Source: a methane-oxidizing endosymbiont of Gigantopelta aegis (GTDB lineage Bacteria; Pseudomonadota; Gammaproteobacteria; Methylococcales; Methylomonadaceae). Taken from it: a stretch of 64,000 nucleotides of DNA. A model generated the notes under the pieces. The model was not told where the DNA came from. It saw nothing but the letters and a program-made list of their open reading frames with translations, and made no database searches. Each line of letters opens with the position of its first letter. The stretch's first letter is position 1. Below are positions 21,801 through 31,201 of this stretch, one piece after another. The position numbers and the translations under genes were made by a program. The stretch is taken from assembly GCF_016097405.1 (NCBI RefSeq), contig NZ_JAEHGD010000001.1, forward strand, positions 1,423,693 through 1,487,692, given 5' to 3'.

Positions 21801-21922
21801 ACATCAGGAAATGCATCGATCGGAATGCGTTGAAAGGCGGTATAGCCGCCGCCAATCAATAAACAGGTTACCAGCAACATTAACAGACGCTGTGTCAGCG
21901 CCATACGAATCAAGGCAGCCAT
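18860..21922 (-). CDS. Heavy-metal RND efflux pump (CusA/CzcA family)
   Basis: 1020 residues with the RND layout: N-terminal helix, periplasmic loop with PIDAFPDVSPTQV, TM4 segment IAIGMLVDAAVVVVEN carrying the proton-relay Asp and Glu, a second periplasmic half, and six C-terminal helices. The LDFEEGTDIYWARQQV segment is typical of heavy-metal efflux members. TM4 looks CusA-like (no DFG), while TGSRGDVAIKLFG looks CzcA-like, so the metal cannot be assigned. It is the inner-membrane part of an H+-driven tripartite exporter, with the adaptor gene fused by a TAATG overlap. No outer-membrane channel gene is visible. Confidence 0.93.
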   Translation of the reverse strand: MAALIRMALTQRLLMLLVTCLLIGGGYTAFQRIPIDAFPDVSPTQVKIIVKMPGMPPEEIEARITAPIEVELLGIPHQTMLRSIAKYSLADITLDFEEGTDIYWARQQVAERLSVAWGNLPAGVEGGIAPMTTPLGEMLMFTIEGGDLSLMQRRSLLDWVIRPALRTVPGVADVNSLGGLVRSFVVIPDNIRMAARHISMAQLTQAIQQNNRNDGAGRLDQGEETLVVRAEGRIKTLHDLANIVIDKRNGAPIRVIDVADVKIDALTRYGAVSKNGQSEAVEGLVLSLRGANAGKTVKEIHQKLATLRQALPEGVHLDIFYDRGDLVGSALSSVNNALLQAIAFVVILLVLFLGNLRASIVVALILPLAALFTFIMMHFMNMSANLMSLGGLTIAIGMLVDAAVVVVENILTHFAETEKSKRLPRLHVIYRASREVAIPVISGTFIIIIVFLPLLSLQGLEGKLFSPVALTIVFALAGALILSLTVIPVFASYLLKAGVVKEPWLARKAHQLYMPLLHWSIHNSKKVFIGAAAMLVFAAFIFTQIGSTFMPIMDEGSIVLQLEKLPSITLKDSIALDMQVQRTILKNVPEVTNIISRTGSDEIGLDPMGLNETDTFLELRPKDEWRMQTKEELIESIRQVMKGMPGIAFGFTQPIAMRVSEMLTGSRGDVAIKLFGDDLDLLNQKAEEIAALIKTIPGASDVFTSRNEGMQYLQVTIDRLAAGRFGLDVDQIEQILRAQIEGLKLGIIQEGIRRTPLIIRGQTPITHFKNLQLALPSGQQIPLSEVAKLEKVDSLVSIKREKSQRFIVVRCNVKDRDLVGFVDEAKQSIQNSIKLPTGYFLQWGGQFENQQRAAARLTIVVPIALLLIFLLLFSTFGSLRQAALVFSNIPLAMIGGVLALWLSGEYLSVPASIGFIALLGIAVPNSVVLLSYFNQLRATGMAVSEVIIVGSSRRLRPVLMTASLTAFGLLPMLFASGPGSEIQKPLAIVVIGGLLSSTFLTLILLPILYQKFGEPKQEQV

Positions 21923-23016
21923 TATTCCTCCCCTGACTGGTCAGCCAGTTGTGATTTAAGCAGGGTTGTGCCTTTAACAACGATCAGGCTGTTTTCCGGT
22001 ATATTTTTAACCAGGCTGAAATTATCTTGAGCGCCAAGAATCGTTACCGGTTGTGCAAAAAAACCGGTTTCATCTCGAACAAACACATAAGGCGTATTGT
22101 TAAATTGGATCAGTGCCGTATTGGGGATTTTGAAGGCATGGCCTTGAATCTTGCGGTGAAGCTGGGTATTGATTTTCTGTCCTGGCCGGATGCTGTCCAG
22201 ACCCTGGTCAACGCGGGCGCGTACCAATACAGTTTGATTGCTGGGATTGACGTTGCGCGCAATAAAAAACACGGTGGCGGATACCTTTGTACCCGGTATG
22301 CGTGCAATATCGCCCTTCTGGATACGGGAAATATCATGCTGAGGAATATTGATTGTCAGCCACAATTGGCTTAGGTCGGCTATGTTGAATAAGGGCGTCA
22401 GAGTATCGACCCGTTTTCCAGGCAAAATAAAGCCTTTTAATACGATACCTTCGATCGGACTGGTAATGGTCAAAATATCATTGAACTTCCCCGACTTGGC
22501 CAATTGCTTGATGGCCGTTTCCGACATGCCAGTAATCTTGAGCATTTGTCGGGCTTCTTTGTAGTGCGAGGTCAAAATATTAAATTTTGTTTTGGCTTGC
22601 TGCCAGCGTTTGGCGGCAATAATACCTTCTTCATGCAACTCCTTGTTACGGATGAATTCGGCACGGGCCAGTTGTAAATCGTTTAAAGCTTGTAGGAAAT
22701 TTAATTGTAGTGTTAAAAATTCAGAGCTTTTCAGGCTGGCTAAAGGTGCGCCTTTTTTAACATGATCGCCCAGTGTGACATATATTTTATCAATCAGGCC
22801 CGGCTGTGTGGCGCTGACGATATAGCTGTGCGAGGGTGGAATGGTTATTGTGGCCGGTGCATTCAACAAAGGAATACTGGTTGAGAGTTCGGGTTTGGCA
22901 AGCTTGATACCCAACTGGTTTATTTGATCCTGGGATAAGGCAATATGATCGGATGCCCATAAAGCCGTGCTGCTCAGCAGCAAAACAATAAAACTGAAAA
23001 AAGTCATAGTTGTCAC
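21922..23016 (-). CDS. RND periplasmic adaptor (membrane fusion protein)
   Basis: 364 residues with a signal peptide (FFSFIVLLLSSTALWA). The lipoyl-like half-motifs are present (SATQPGLIDKIYVTLGDHVKKG and ITSPIEGIVLKGFILPGKRV), flanking a helical hairpin (residues ~105-190), then beta-barrel and membrane-proximal domains. It links the inner-membrane pump to an outer-membrane channel. It is the first of three overlapping genes (adaptor, pump, DUF3240). No metal-binding N-terminal extension is seen. Confidence 0.9.
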   Translation of the reverse strand: MTTMTFFSFIVLLLSSTALWASDHIALSQDQINQLGIKLAKPELSTSIPLLNAPATITIPPSHSYIVSATQPGLIDKIYVTLGDHVKKGAPLASLKSSEFLTLQLNFLQALNDLQLARAEFIRNKELHEEGIIAAKRWQQAKTKFNILTSHYKEARQMLKITGMSETAIKQLAKSGKFNDILTITSPIEGIVLKGFILPGKRVDTLTPLFNIADLSQLWLTINIPQHDISRIQKGDIARIPGTKVSATVFFIARNVNPSNQTVLVRARVDQGLDSIRPGQKINTQLHRKIQGHAFKIPNTALIQFNNTPYVFVRDETGFFAQPVTILGAQDNFSLVKNIPENSLIVVKGTTLLKSQLADQSGEE

Positions 23017-23160
23017 TTCAGATTTTGTAACAGCTCAAGGTTTTAGGGGCTTATTCGCCACTGAAGACGAGCCGTTTGCAGATTTTAGTGTCATACATCA
23101 GGTCACATTAGTATTTATCATGGCGTTGACCTGAAAGGTTAGGGGGAGTGCTGGATTAAA

Positions 23161-23550
23161 TTAAAACGGTGGCGCACGGGGCGCGGAAAAGGAGCGGAAG
23201 AGGGTAGACCGGGGTAAAGGCGGGGTAAAGGCGACCTGGTATTTAATAAAAACCGCTGTTTTCAACTTTGGGGTCGGGGCGTTTAAAAATTCGCTGCTCT
23301 TGGTGTTGCAGGTATCTTTTGGTGTCAGCGAATGTGTTTGCCGAATGGAATGATGGATGCCAATAGTCATCGAGTCAGGTTCGACAGCAGGCATACTCAG
23401 TGCTTTGCCGGGAAAGGCGGGTGCAAACAGCCCTTCAAGATGAATGCCCTGGTCTGCACTGGACTGATGCACATGCGCATGTGCTAACGGCGCAATGCCT
23501 TGCAACAAGAACAGTATCAACAGGAATAGTGTGTGGCCATATTTAAGCAT
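23161..23550 (-). CDS. Small secreted His-containing protein upstream of efflux genes
   Basis: 129 residues. A clear signal peptide (LFLLILFLLQGIAPLAHA) leads into AHVHQSS and a proline/serine-rich, low-complexity body with scattered His (GIHHSIRQTHS) and one Cys. I do not recognise the family. It sits 144 bp upstream of the metal efflux operon on the same strand, so a periplasmic metal-handling role is possible but not shown. Confidence 0.55.
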   Translation of the reverse strand: MLKYGHTLFLLILFLLQGIAPLAHAHVHQSSADQGIHLEGLFAPAFPGKALSMPAVEPDSMTIGIHHSIRQTHSLTPKDTCNTKSSEFLNAPTPKLKTAVFIKYQVAFTPPLPRSTLFRSFSAPRAPPF

Positions 23551-23604
23551 GCGCTGATATTAAGGCAAAGAAGCGATTAAAGCAAGTGAGTAACCGCAAC
23601 GCGC

Positions 23605-25836
23605 CTATCGGGTTACGATTAAAATTGGCGCTGAATGGTCGGCGGCAGGCAGCACTTCACCGATGGTATAAAATTGTTGATGAAAAGGCGTATTTTGAGC
23701 CGGATAATCTGTATCTGGAATGGCGGCGAGTAACCCTCCTGATGTTTGTGGGTCAAACAATAAATCGAATAATGGATTCTGGCGCAATGTCTCCGGCCAG
23801 GCGGAAACACCGGTTAGAGCAAGGTTTTGAGGGTACAGGCTGCTGCGGATCTGTTGTTTGGCAAGGGTTTCTGCGCCAGCCAGTGTCGGAATCTGATGTA
23901 GGTCGATGCGGGCGCGGCAGTTGGATGCCAGACACATTTCCAGCAAGTGACCATACAGACCGAAACCTGTGACATCGGTGCAGGCGACGACATTCAAGTC
24001 GGCTAGCATTTGGGCGGCGGCTTGATTGCTTTGTAGCATTTTACTGATGGCATGCTGATAGACGCTGCCATCACAGCGATTTTGCATGGCAGCGGCCAGA
24101 ATAACGCCGATGCCTAAGGGTTTGGATAACACCAGTTTGTCGCCAGCTTGTAAGCCAGATTTATTGAACAGGCGGGCTTGTGGCAACCCATTCGCAACCA
24201 GTCCAATCGACAATTCGTTGGCTTCAGAGCTGTGTCCGCCCAGTAAACGACACTGATGGCTTTGCAGTTGATCGACAATGCCTTGCAGTAAAGCCGTGAG
24301 TTCACGACGCTGAATACGTTGTCCAGCATAGGGCAGGGTAAGCAATAATTGTACTGAATCTGGTTTGAGATTCATGGCGTATAGATCGCTTAACGCATGG
24401 TTGACCGCAATGCGGCCAAATAGCCAGGGGTCGTCAATAAGCGATTTAAGCGCATCGACACTCTGGTAAATCGTTTGTCCTCCAGGGTTAACCTGTACCG
24501 CATCTTGTGGCCTATAACAGCCCGGTCCCAATACCTTTTCCAGGCTGTCTTGTAACAATTTTGCGCCGATTTTGGCGCCGCAGCCATTGCAGCGCCGTTC
24601 GGCATTATGCGCTTGATGACGCTCATTATCTTCGATGAGGACAGGTGGCACAGCTAATGCCGCGGGCATGGCCAAGTCAGGAAGAGCATGAAATTGCAGC
24701 ATAAATTTTCGATCGATATGGTCTTTCCAGCGCCAGACCCAATCGCCAGAAAAGGCTAGAAAATATTTGGAGCCGACGGCGGTTTTTTCGCCTAAGGCGA
24801 GCAGGCTCAGAAAATCGCGTTGAGGATGATATTTTTTTAAAGTCTGTTTTAACAACACAGCACGCAGGTTATCAAACAGGACAGGCGCTTGTCTGACTGC
24901 ATAAACACCGGCTTTAGGGCATGGAGTTTTGACAATATGGGCAATATCGCCGGCGGCAAAAACATGATCGAAATAAAGACTTTGCAGTGTCGGTCTGACT
25001 GGGATAAAGCCGGTTTTTTCAGGGTCGAGCGGTGTTTGTTTTAACCATTCCGCACCACTGGCCTGGGTACACCAGATAATTTCATCAGTGGCCAGGGTTT
25101 GCCCATTCGTACCTTGCAACTGACCTCGATTGACCTGACAGACTCGGAAATGAGTATGAATCTGAATGCCATATTTTTCGAGTTGTTGTTTGGCACGTTT
25201 CCTAACCTGTGGATGATAGCCCGGTAGGATGTTATCGGCTGCACAGAGCAAATGAAATTGCAGCGGCTTATCGCGGAGCTGTAATGCACGATAGGCCATG
25301 GCCAGAATGATCTCCACGCTGCCAGCACCGCCGCCGACTACGGCTACACTGTTTATCGTGTGTTGGCGGATTTTTTTTTGAATCTTTTGCCATTGGGCAT
25401 AAAAGCGGGCGATGGGTTTGACGGGCGTGCTGAATTCGGCGGCACCTGGAATAGATTGGTTTGGGGTGGAGCCAATATCGATTGAAGCAATATCGAACTC
25501 AATGGTTGGGTGGTCTTTCAGTGTAATGTGGTTATTGAGAGGATCGATATGGATGGCTTGGTCTTTGATATAACGAACGCCAGCCCACAATGCCAGTTTT
25601 TGTAAATCGATATGTGTTTGCCTGAAGCTGTAATGCCCTGCTAGCAACCCCGGTAACATTCCGGAGTAGGGTGTCATCACTTGGGGGCTGATGAGTGTGA
25701 TTCGCACACCGGGTAATGGCATCATCGCCCATTGGCGCAGCACGAGCGCATGGCTGTGGCCGCCGCCGATGAGGACTAAATCTTTAAAAACAGGCGCGTT
25801 TTTCATACGGCATGTACTCGATTTTGAGTCACCCAT
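23605..25836 (-). CDS. selD: FAD oxidoreductase-selenide, water dikinase fusion
   Basis: 743 residues in two parts. Residues ~10-385 are an NADH-dehydrogenase-like pyridine nucleotide oxidoreductase (LIGGGHSHALVLR dinucleotide motif; VVGGGAGSVE; VFAAGDIAHI). Residues ~405-740 are SelD: RCNGCGAKIGAKLL holds the catalytic Cys (no Sec codon), with DPWLFGRIAVNHALSD, GGHSSE, CTDVTGFG and DPQTSGGLL. SelD makes selenophosphate from selenide and ATP. The fusion is a known architecture; the N-terminal part may supply reduced selenium. It overlaps the end of mnmH, its obvious user. No selA or selB is visible. Confidence 0.93.
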   Translation of the reverse strand: MGDSKSSTCRMKNAPVFKDLVLIGGGHSHALVLRQWAMMPLPGVRITLISPQVMTPYSGMLPGLLAGHYSFRQTHIDLQKLALWAGVRYIKDQAIHIDPLNNHITLKDHPTIEFDIASIDIGSTPNQSIPGAAEFSTPVKPIARFYAQWQKIQKKIRQHTINSVAVVGGGAGSVEIILAMAYRALQLRDKPLQFHLLCAADNILPGYHPQVRKRAKQQLEKYGIQIHTHFRVCQVNRGQLQGTNGQTLATDEIIWCTQASGAEWLKQTPLDPEKTGFIPVRPTLQSLYFDHVFAAGDIAHIVKTPCPKAGVYAVRQAPVLFDNLRAVLLKQTLKKYHPQRDFLSLLALGEKTAVGSKYFLAFSGDWVWRWKDHIDRKFMLQFHALPDLAMPAALAVPPVLIEDNERHQAHNAERRCNGCGAKIGAKLLQDSLEKVLGPGCYRPQDAVQVNPGGQTIYQSVDALKSLIDDPWLFGRIAVNHALSDLYAMNLKPDSVQLLLTLPYAGQRIQRRELTALLQGIVDQLQSHQCRLLGGHSSEANELSIGLVANGLPQARLFNKSGLQAGDKLVLSKPLGIGVILAAAMQNRCDGSVYQHAISKMLQSNQAAAQMLADLNVVACTDVTGFGLYGHLLEMCLASNCRARIDLHQIPTLAGAETLAKQQIRSSLYPQNLALTGVSAWPETLRQNPLFDLLFDPQTSGGLLAAIPDTDYPAQNTPFHQQFYTIGEVLPAADHSAPILIVTR

Positions 25837-26912
25837 TTCTGAATCTCGGTGGCATTACCTTTAAACAGAATGGTGACCGGTTTTTTTTGTAATTGATAGT
25901 GATACATAGGGTCGTAATATTCGGTCAGCAAGCGCTGAATGGGCATTTCAAATTTGTGACTGTTGCCGGTTACGAAAAAATGCGCCAGCGCCTGCCTGAA
26001 CGCCTTGTGGATTTCGCTGTAACGGACACCGCCCAGGCGGTTTTTGATGCGTGCCAGATTATTCAGCACAAAATTCTGGAATTGTTCTTCCGCTTGGGTG
26101 CCATGATGCTGTTGATAACGGGGCCAGTTATGGTCAATATAATCTTCACGAATAATGCTGACTCTTTCTTCGGTAGAGCGCTCAAGAAATAGACGCGGTG
26201 CGGATGTCATTTTATTGAATAAGGCTAAAGGGGTTTGAAGGCGGCCGATTCGTTTACCTTCATCTTCCAGAATCAACAACGTTTCTGGATGGTAATGCCT
26301 GTGTTTCAGCAAGGCTATCGACAGGCTGTTTTCAAAATTGATTTGACTGGGTTGAAAGTCCTGGGCATCACGACCAAAGGCGGAACCTTTATGATTGGCC
26401 AAATGTTCCAGATCCAAGGTGTGTGGTAAGGTTTGCAATACTCGGGTTTTGCCGGAACCTGTCATGCCACTCAAAATAACAATCGGTTGTTGTGCCACGT
26501 TTTGTTGCAATGTCTCCAGCAGGAACCCACGCATGGCCTTGTAACCGCCTTGAACAAACGGGTAATGAATGCCGTGCTGTTTGAGCCAGTTTTGCGTGGT
26601 GCGCGAACGCAGGCCGCCGCGGAAACAATATAAATAACCATTTGGATGCCGCCGGATAAATTCAATCCATTGCTGCAAGCGTTGCGCTCGAATGTCGTCC
26701 GTTGCCAATTCCAGCCCCAGTGCAATAGCAGCATCCTGGCCCTGTTGTTTGTAACGGGTGCCGATCAATTCACGTTGCAGGTCATCTAAGAGCGGCAGGT
26801 TATGGCTGTTTGGAAATGCGCCTTTTGCAAACTCGACCGGCGCACGCACATCCATCAATGGCGTGTCATTTAAAAAGATAGCGTGGAAGTCGGCGTTATC
26901 CATTGTTGACAT
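25803..26912 (-). CDS. mnmH: tRNA 2-selenouridine synthase
   Basis: 369 residues from ATG 26912 (the frame is open to 27143, but the rhodanese domain begins here). N-terminal rhodanese domain: PLMDVRAPVEFAKGAFP and the catalytic Cys in YLYCFRGGLRSRT. A P-loop domain follows (ILSGMTGSGKT). It converts 2-thiouridine at the wobble base of certain tRNAs to 2-selenouridine using selenophosphate. Its stop lies inside the 5' end of the selD fusion, so the two are translationally coupled and form a complete selenouridine pathway. Confidence 0.92.
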   Translation of the reverse strand: MSTMDNADFHAIFLNDTPLMDVRAPVEFAKGAFPNSHNLPLLDDLQRELIGTRYKQQGQDAAIALGLELATDDIRAQRLQQWIEFIRRHPNGYLYCFRGGLRSRTTQNWLKQHGIHYPFVQGGYKAMRGFLLETLQQNVAQQPIVILSGMTGSGKTRVLQTLPHTLDLEHLANHKGSAFGRDAQDFQPSQINFENSLSIALLKHRHYHPETLLILEDEGKRIGRLQTPLALFNKMTSAPRLFLERSTEERVSIIREDYIDHNWPRYQQHHGTQAEEQFQNFVLNNLARIKNRLGGVRYSEIHKAFRQALAHFFVTGNSHKFEMPIQRLLTEYYDPMYHYQLQKKPVTILFKGNATEIQKWVTQNRVHAV

Positions 26913-26913
26913 A

Positions 26914-27225
26914 TCAGTCCGTAGAATGGATAGAGCGACAGCGAAACCCATCAAAACTAACATCAGTCGTTTTTTGTGTTGACTGTGTGCCAAGCAATAA
27001 GCCATGAACACTGATATCTTCATCAATGTCGGGCCAATGAATACCCTCACCATCACCAAGTAATTCCCAGTTACGCAATTGTTTTTTGCTCGCGTGTGCC
27101 AGCCGGGGAAACCAGACCAGTGGGACGCTAATCGTACGTCCATCGACTAATTCAACCACTAATGATTCATCTGTGTATTGAACATTCAAGGCTTGAGGGT
27201 GTTGTTTAATCGCTAAAGTATTCAT
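26914..27225 (-). CDS. DUF2442 protein
   Basis: 103 residues from ATG 27225, which has GGAGG 8 nt upstream. The core VQYTDESLVVELVDGRTISVPL, then WFPRLAHAS and GEGIHWPDIDEDISV, matches DUF2442. The gene overlaps the end of the DUF4160 gene at 27206-27441; such pairs are common and have been suggested to be toxin-antitoxin-like modules. The stop is 2 bp before the mnmH start, so the genes may share a transcript. Confidence 0.85.
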   Translation of the reverse strand: MNTLAIKQHPQALNVQYTDESLVVELVDGRTISVPLVWFPRLAHASKKQLRNWELLGDGEGIHWPDIDEDISVHGLLLGTQSTQKTTDVSFDGFRCRSIHSTD

Positions 27226-27441
27226 TCCAGGCCTCCAATAGGATTTTTCTATTATCATGCACCAGCCCTTCCAGTTTTTTCAGTTCTCTGGCAGAAAACC
27301 GTGTTGAACTCGCTAATGTAACAGGCTGAAGCCAAAATTTTGCCAACATGTTGTCACGTTGTATATGGATGTGTGCAGGTTCTCCGTTTTCATTGCTATA
27401 GAAAAAGAAACGGTATGGACCAATTCTCAGTATTGTGGCAT
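27206..27441 (-). pseudogene. DUF4160 gene with an early one-base frameshift
   Basis: From the codon after ATG 27441 the frame ends at once (ATG CCA CAA TAC TGA). One base over, the strand reads TILRIGPYRFFFYSNENG, EPAHIHIQRDN, AKFWLQPVTLAS and LEAWNEYFSD, a complete DUF4160 protein to the TAA at 27206. The family normally begins MPTI, so a single C appears missing from codon 2. No other start codon is in frame. Real inactivation or a base error cannot be told apart. Confidence 0.75.
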
Positions 27442-27570
27442 ATCGTTGTACGTTTTAGACCTGCATTACTTTAACCACGTATTGCAAAAAAACCTCAAAA
27501 AAGTCTATCATGGTTTTGCACGGTGTGTGTCGGTTGAACAAGGAAGCTAAGCGTCAACATTAAAAAAATC

Positions 27571-27598
27571 TGGACGATTAAAAAATTATCCGTATAAT
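27571..27598 (+). promoter_or_regulatory. Promoter of tRNA-Phe
   Basis: TATAAT at 27593-27598 is preceded, after 16 bp, by TGGACG (27571-27576), a weak but usable -35. Transcription would start about 50 bp before the tRNA. A short hairpin, CCTTTT/AAAAGG, lies in the leader near 27632-27649. Confidence 0.55.
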
Positions 27599-27654
27599 AA
27601 TCGGGATTGGCAGGTTGTTTTGCCAGCTTTTACCTTTTCGGTAAAAGGTTCTTG

Positions 27655-27730
<76 letters not shown>

Positions 27731-27733
27731 TAC

Positions 27734-28696
<963 letters not shown>

Positions 28697-28798
28697 TCAC
28701 TGAGAAATTTTTATGCTTTCCCTTGTATTTTTTTAGACAGGCACAATTTATTAAGGGCAACATTTTTTTAATCAGGAGATAAGTATGAAAAAATCAGT

Positions 28799-29743
28799 TT
28801 ACGCCTCTTTTTTGATGTTAGGCATCATGAATATTGGTCCAGCGTTAGCTGCTGACCCGATAAAGGCGCAAAAACAATCACCGGCTGCACAATCTGTACA
28901 ATCTAAAGTGGATAAGAATGTAGCAGCCCAAGCATCGGAGGAACGTAAAAAAATTCTGGCCGATGCTGTGAACGCTATCGTCAATACTGAAAAAGCATTA
29001 GGGGCTGTTGCCATTTCACATAGGTAACCATAAAAAGGCGCAAGCCAGAGCGATAGAGCCTTCAAAATTTCGTTTGAGTTTGTCATATCGCGTGGCGATC
29101 GCTCTGAAATGCTTAAGTCTTGCAAACACATTTTCAACGAGATGGCGATATTTGTAGAGACACCAATCCATTTCATCATTTCCCCGAGTTGAATTTTTTT
29201 TCTTGGGATAACAGGAACAGCCCCTTTGTCTTTAATTTGAAGACGTAATGCTTCACTGTCATAGCCTCTGTCAGCAACTATATAGTCACCTTTTGGGAGC
29301 TCTGCAACTAATTTCGGTGCTTCTTTACAGTCATGAACTTCGCCGCCTGTCACTGAGAAATGAATAGGAAGACCACAGGCATCAACGGCCATATGAATTT
29401 TACTGGTGTTCCCGGCGACAGATTTCCCTATCGCTGTTTCTTGTTCACAGGCCGCACCACTACTATGCTGATGTGCTTTCACAATACTCCCATCAATAAA
29501 TTCCCATTCCAGGTCTGGGTCAACAACCAGGGCGTTAAAAATACCCATCAGTTTTTCTTTACGAGACCAGTCATTGAATCGTTTATATACCGCATTCCAA
29601 TTACCAAAAGCCGTGGGTAAATCTCTCCAGGGACAACCTACTCGCAAGCGATAAAAAATACCTTCGACTGTTTTTCGAAGACAAGGTTTGTCATAAATTC
29701 CCATTTTCAACATAATTATCTTCAGTTTCTCCCCAAAGTTCAT
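28799..29743 (-). CDS. IS5-type transposase, reads through into flanking DNA
   Basis: Starts at 29743 (MNFGEKLKIIMLKMGIY). N-terminal DUF4096-like domain (GCPWRDLPTAFGNWNAVYKRFNDW), then DDE core: EFIDGSIVKAHQHSSGA, KGDYIVADRGYDSEALR, and the RSPRDMTNSNEILKALS end. The element holds no stop in this frame: after GYLCEMATAP the frame leaves the IS at 29001 and ends in antisense yfdX at 28799, so the last ~65 residues are host-derived. In the copy at 3229 the frame gains a stop from flanking DNA after three codons. Confidence 0.88.
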   Translation of the reverse strand: MNFGEKLKIIMLKMGIYDKPCLRKTVEGIFYRLRVGCPWRDLPTAFGNWNAVYKRFNDWSRKEKLMGIFNALVVDPDLEWEFIDGSIVKAHQHSSGAACEQETAIGKSVAGNTSKIHMAVDACGLPIHFSVTGGEVHDCKEAPKLVAELPKGDYIVADRGYDSEALRLQIKDKGAVPVIPRKKIQLGEMMKWIGVSTNIAISLKMCLQDLSISERSPRDMTNSNEILKALSLWLAPFYGYLCEMATAPNAFSVLTIAFTASARIFLRSSDAWAATFLSTLDCTDCAAGDCFCAFIGSAANAGPIFMMPNIKKEA

Positions 29744-29851
29744 CCGTAAGCATTTGTCGGGGCATAGTTTGCTTGTTTTTGAGTCAAAATAAACAATCTA
29801 TGTGGCGGAGTTATTGAATTTCAAGGGGGATTTTCAAACGGCAACAGCCCC
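29001..29851 (-). mobile_element. IS5-type insertion sequence (IS427-like), 851 bp
   Basis: Ends GGGGCTGTTGCC and GGCAACAGCCCC, flanked by the target duplication TA (28999-29000, 29852-29853), as for TA-targeting IS5 relatives. It contains a full-length transposase and is the parent form of the 510-bp copy at 3229-3738. It interrupts the yfdX-like gene. The two copies differ by a 3-nt insertion and the internal deletion only, in what I compared, so their spread is recent. Confidence 0.93.
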
Positions 29852-30537
29852 TAGTGGCTTTGGAGGCGAATAAAAAGGATGAAGCCTTGTCGTTATTAGA
29901 GAAAGTGACCGGCAAGCTTAATCTTATCATGGCGCGTGATCCCGACCTGGCATTAGCACCCGTTGATATTAATGAAGTTGTCATCGATGTTTATACCGAT
30001 GTCGATAGCATTAAAGCAATGGTCAAAGAAGCTAAAAAGCATTGGATAAAGGCCGTTTGCAGGAAGCACGAAATTTAATTAAAGGCTTGGCCAGTGAGAT
30101 TGTGATTTCAACGACCAGCATTCCATTGGCAACATACCCAGATACCATTAAAACAGTGGCACCTTTAATTGACCAAGGCAAAATTGAAGAAGCTAAGCAA
30201 GCTTTACATGATTTGTTAAACACTTTGGTTGTGACAGAGCATGTCATCCCATTGCCACTATTGCGGGCGAATCTGTTGATTACAGAAGCTGAATTATTGG
30301 CTGAAAATAAAAAACGTACCGATAAGGAAAATAAAACTCTGACTGAATTGTTAAAAGCGGTCAGACATCAACTGGAATTGGCTGAGGTGTTAGGGTATGG
30401 TGATGAGGATGCTTTTGAACCGATGTATGACCAAATAAAAGCAATCGAGAAAAAGATTGCAGGCGGTAAAGGCGGAAAAGGCTGGTTTGATAAATTGAAA
30501 CAACAGTTTTCGACTGTTTTCAAAAAATAATAAAAGC

Positions 30538-30566
30538 GCCGGTTATATCGCCCGGATATAACCGGC
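30538..30566 (+). terminator. Hairpin between yfdX and hdeD genes
   Basis: An 11-bp perfect stem, GCCGGTTATAT / ATATAACCGGC, with a 7-nt loop is followed by TTT only. It is a possible terminator or attenuator; as the T-run is short, partial read-through into the hdeD-like gene is likely. Confidence 0.6.
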
Positions 30567-30589
30567 TTTAAAAACAGAGGAGAGGCAAA

Positions 30590-31182
30590 ATGAATACAGA
30601 AAATACCAATATAGATCCACAAGACGATGATAAACAACACCTACCCGAATCCTGGGGTGCTTTACTGGCCTTAGGGATGATTATGATCATATTGGGTGCT
30701 GTTGGATTGGGTATGAGCGTGACGTTTACCATCACAACAGTCATGTTTTTTGGGTTTTTATATTGTTGGCGGGGTTAACCCAATTAGTGCATGCGTTCGT
30801 ATCTGATAAACTGAAATCCTGGAAAAGTCGTGGCCTTTATATCGTCACAGCTATTTTGTACACGTTGGGCGGACTGGTTTCCATTTTCAACCCAGTTTTG
30901 GCTTCGATCGGCCTGACAATCATGTTGGCGGGTATGTTTTTGGCTGTCGGTATTTATCGAATCAAGGAAGCAATCAGACAGCAGAACGAAAATGAAAAAT
31001 GGATGCTGATGATGTTTACCGGCGTGACCAGTTTGATTTTTGCTATTGTCGTCACCGTAGGGATGCCTTGGACGGCTTTATGGGTCATTGGCTTGATGGT
31101 TGCTATTGAACTGGCCATGAATGGCGCATTACTGGTGGGTATCGCACTGGAGAAACGGGCGCAGGAAAAGGAAGACATCTAA
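30590..31182 (+). pseudogene. HdeD-family membrane protein, frameshifted
   Basis: ATG 30590 has GAGGAGAGGCAAA upstream. The first frame (62 residues) gives a soluble N terminus and the first membrane segment, then ends FFGFLYCWRG. The second frame continues from about 30763 as LLAGLTQLVHAFVSDK with five further hydrophobic segments (YIVTAILYTLGGLVSIF, IGLTIMLAGMFLAVGIY and others). One base is missing near 30760, since VMFFGFLLLLAGLTQ would be expected. HdeD proteins are inner-membrane proteins tied to acid resistance. Only one base separates this from an intact gene. Confidence 0.85.
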
Positions 31183-31201
31183 TTTGTCCAGGCTTCTTGA
31201 A

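Larger units (their letters stand above)
28785..30530 (+). pseudogene. YfdX-family protein, split by an IS5-type element and frameshifted
   Basis: ATG 28785 has AGGAGATAAGT upstream. A signal peptide (SFLMLGIMNIGPALA) leads to a soluble body. Excising 29001-29851 plus one TA joins NTEKAL to VALEANKKDEALSLLEK. YfdX features follow: LIMARDPDLALAPVDI, ISTTSIPLATYP, AKQALHDLLNTLVV, VIPLPLLRA. A second lesion lies near 30040: AKK ends in the first frame and LDKGRLQEARNLIKG continues in another, a one-base deletion. YfdX proteins are linked to acid and stress resistance in enterobacteria; exact role uncertain. The next gene is an HdeD relative. Confidence 0.85.

Noticed and set aside
23605-25836. 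Possible selenocysteine codon in selD
   Set aside because: The catalytic site reads RCNGCGAKIG with ordinary Cys codons and no in-frame TGA.
27626-27649. CCTTTT/AAAAGG hairpin before tRNA-Phe as a regulatory RNA
   Set aside because: Too short and without partners; it is simply in the tRNA precursor leader.
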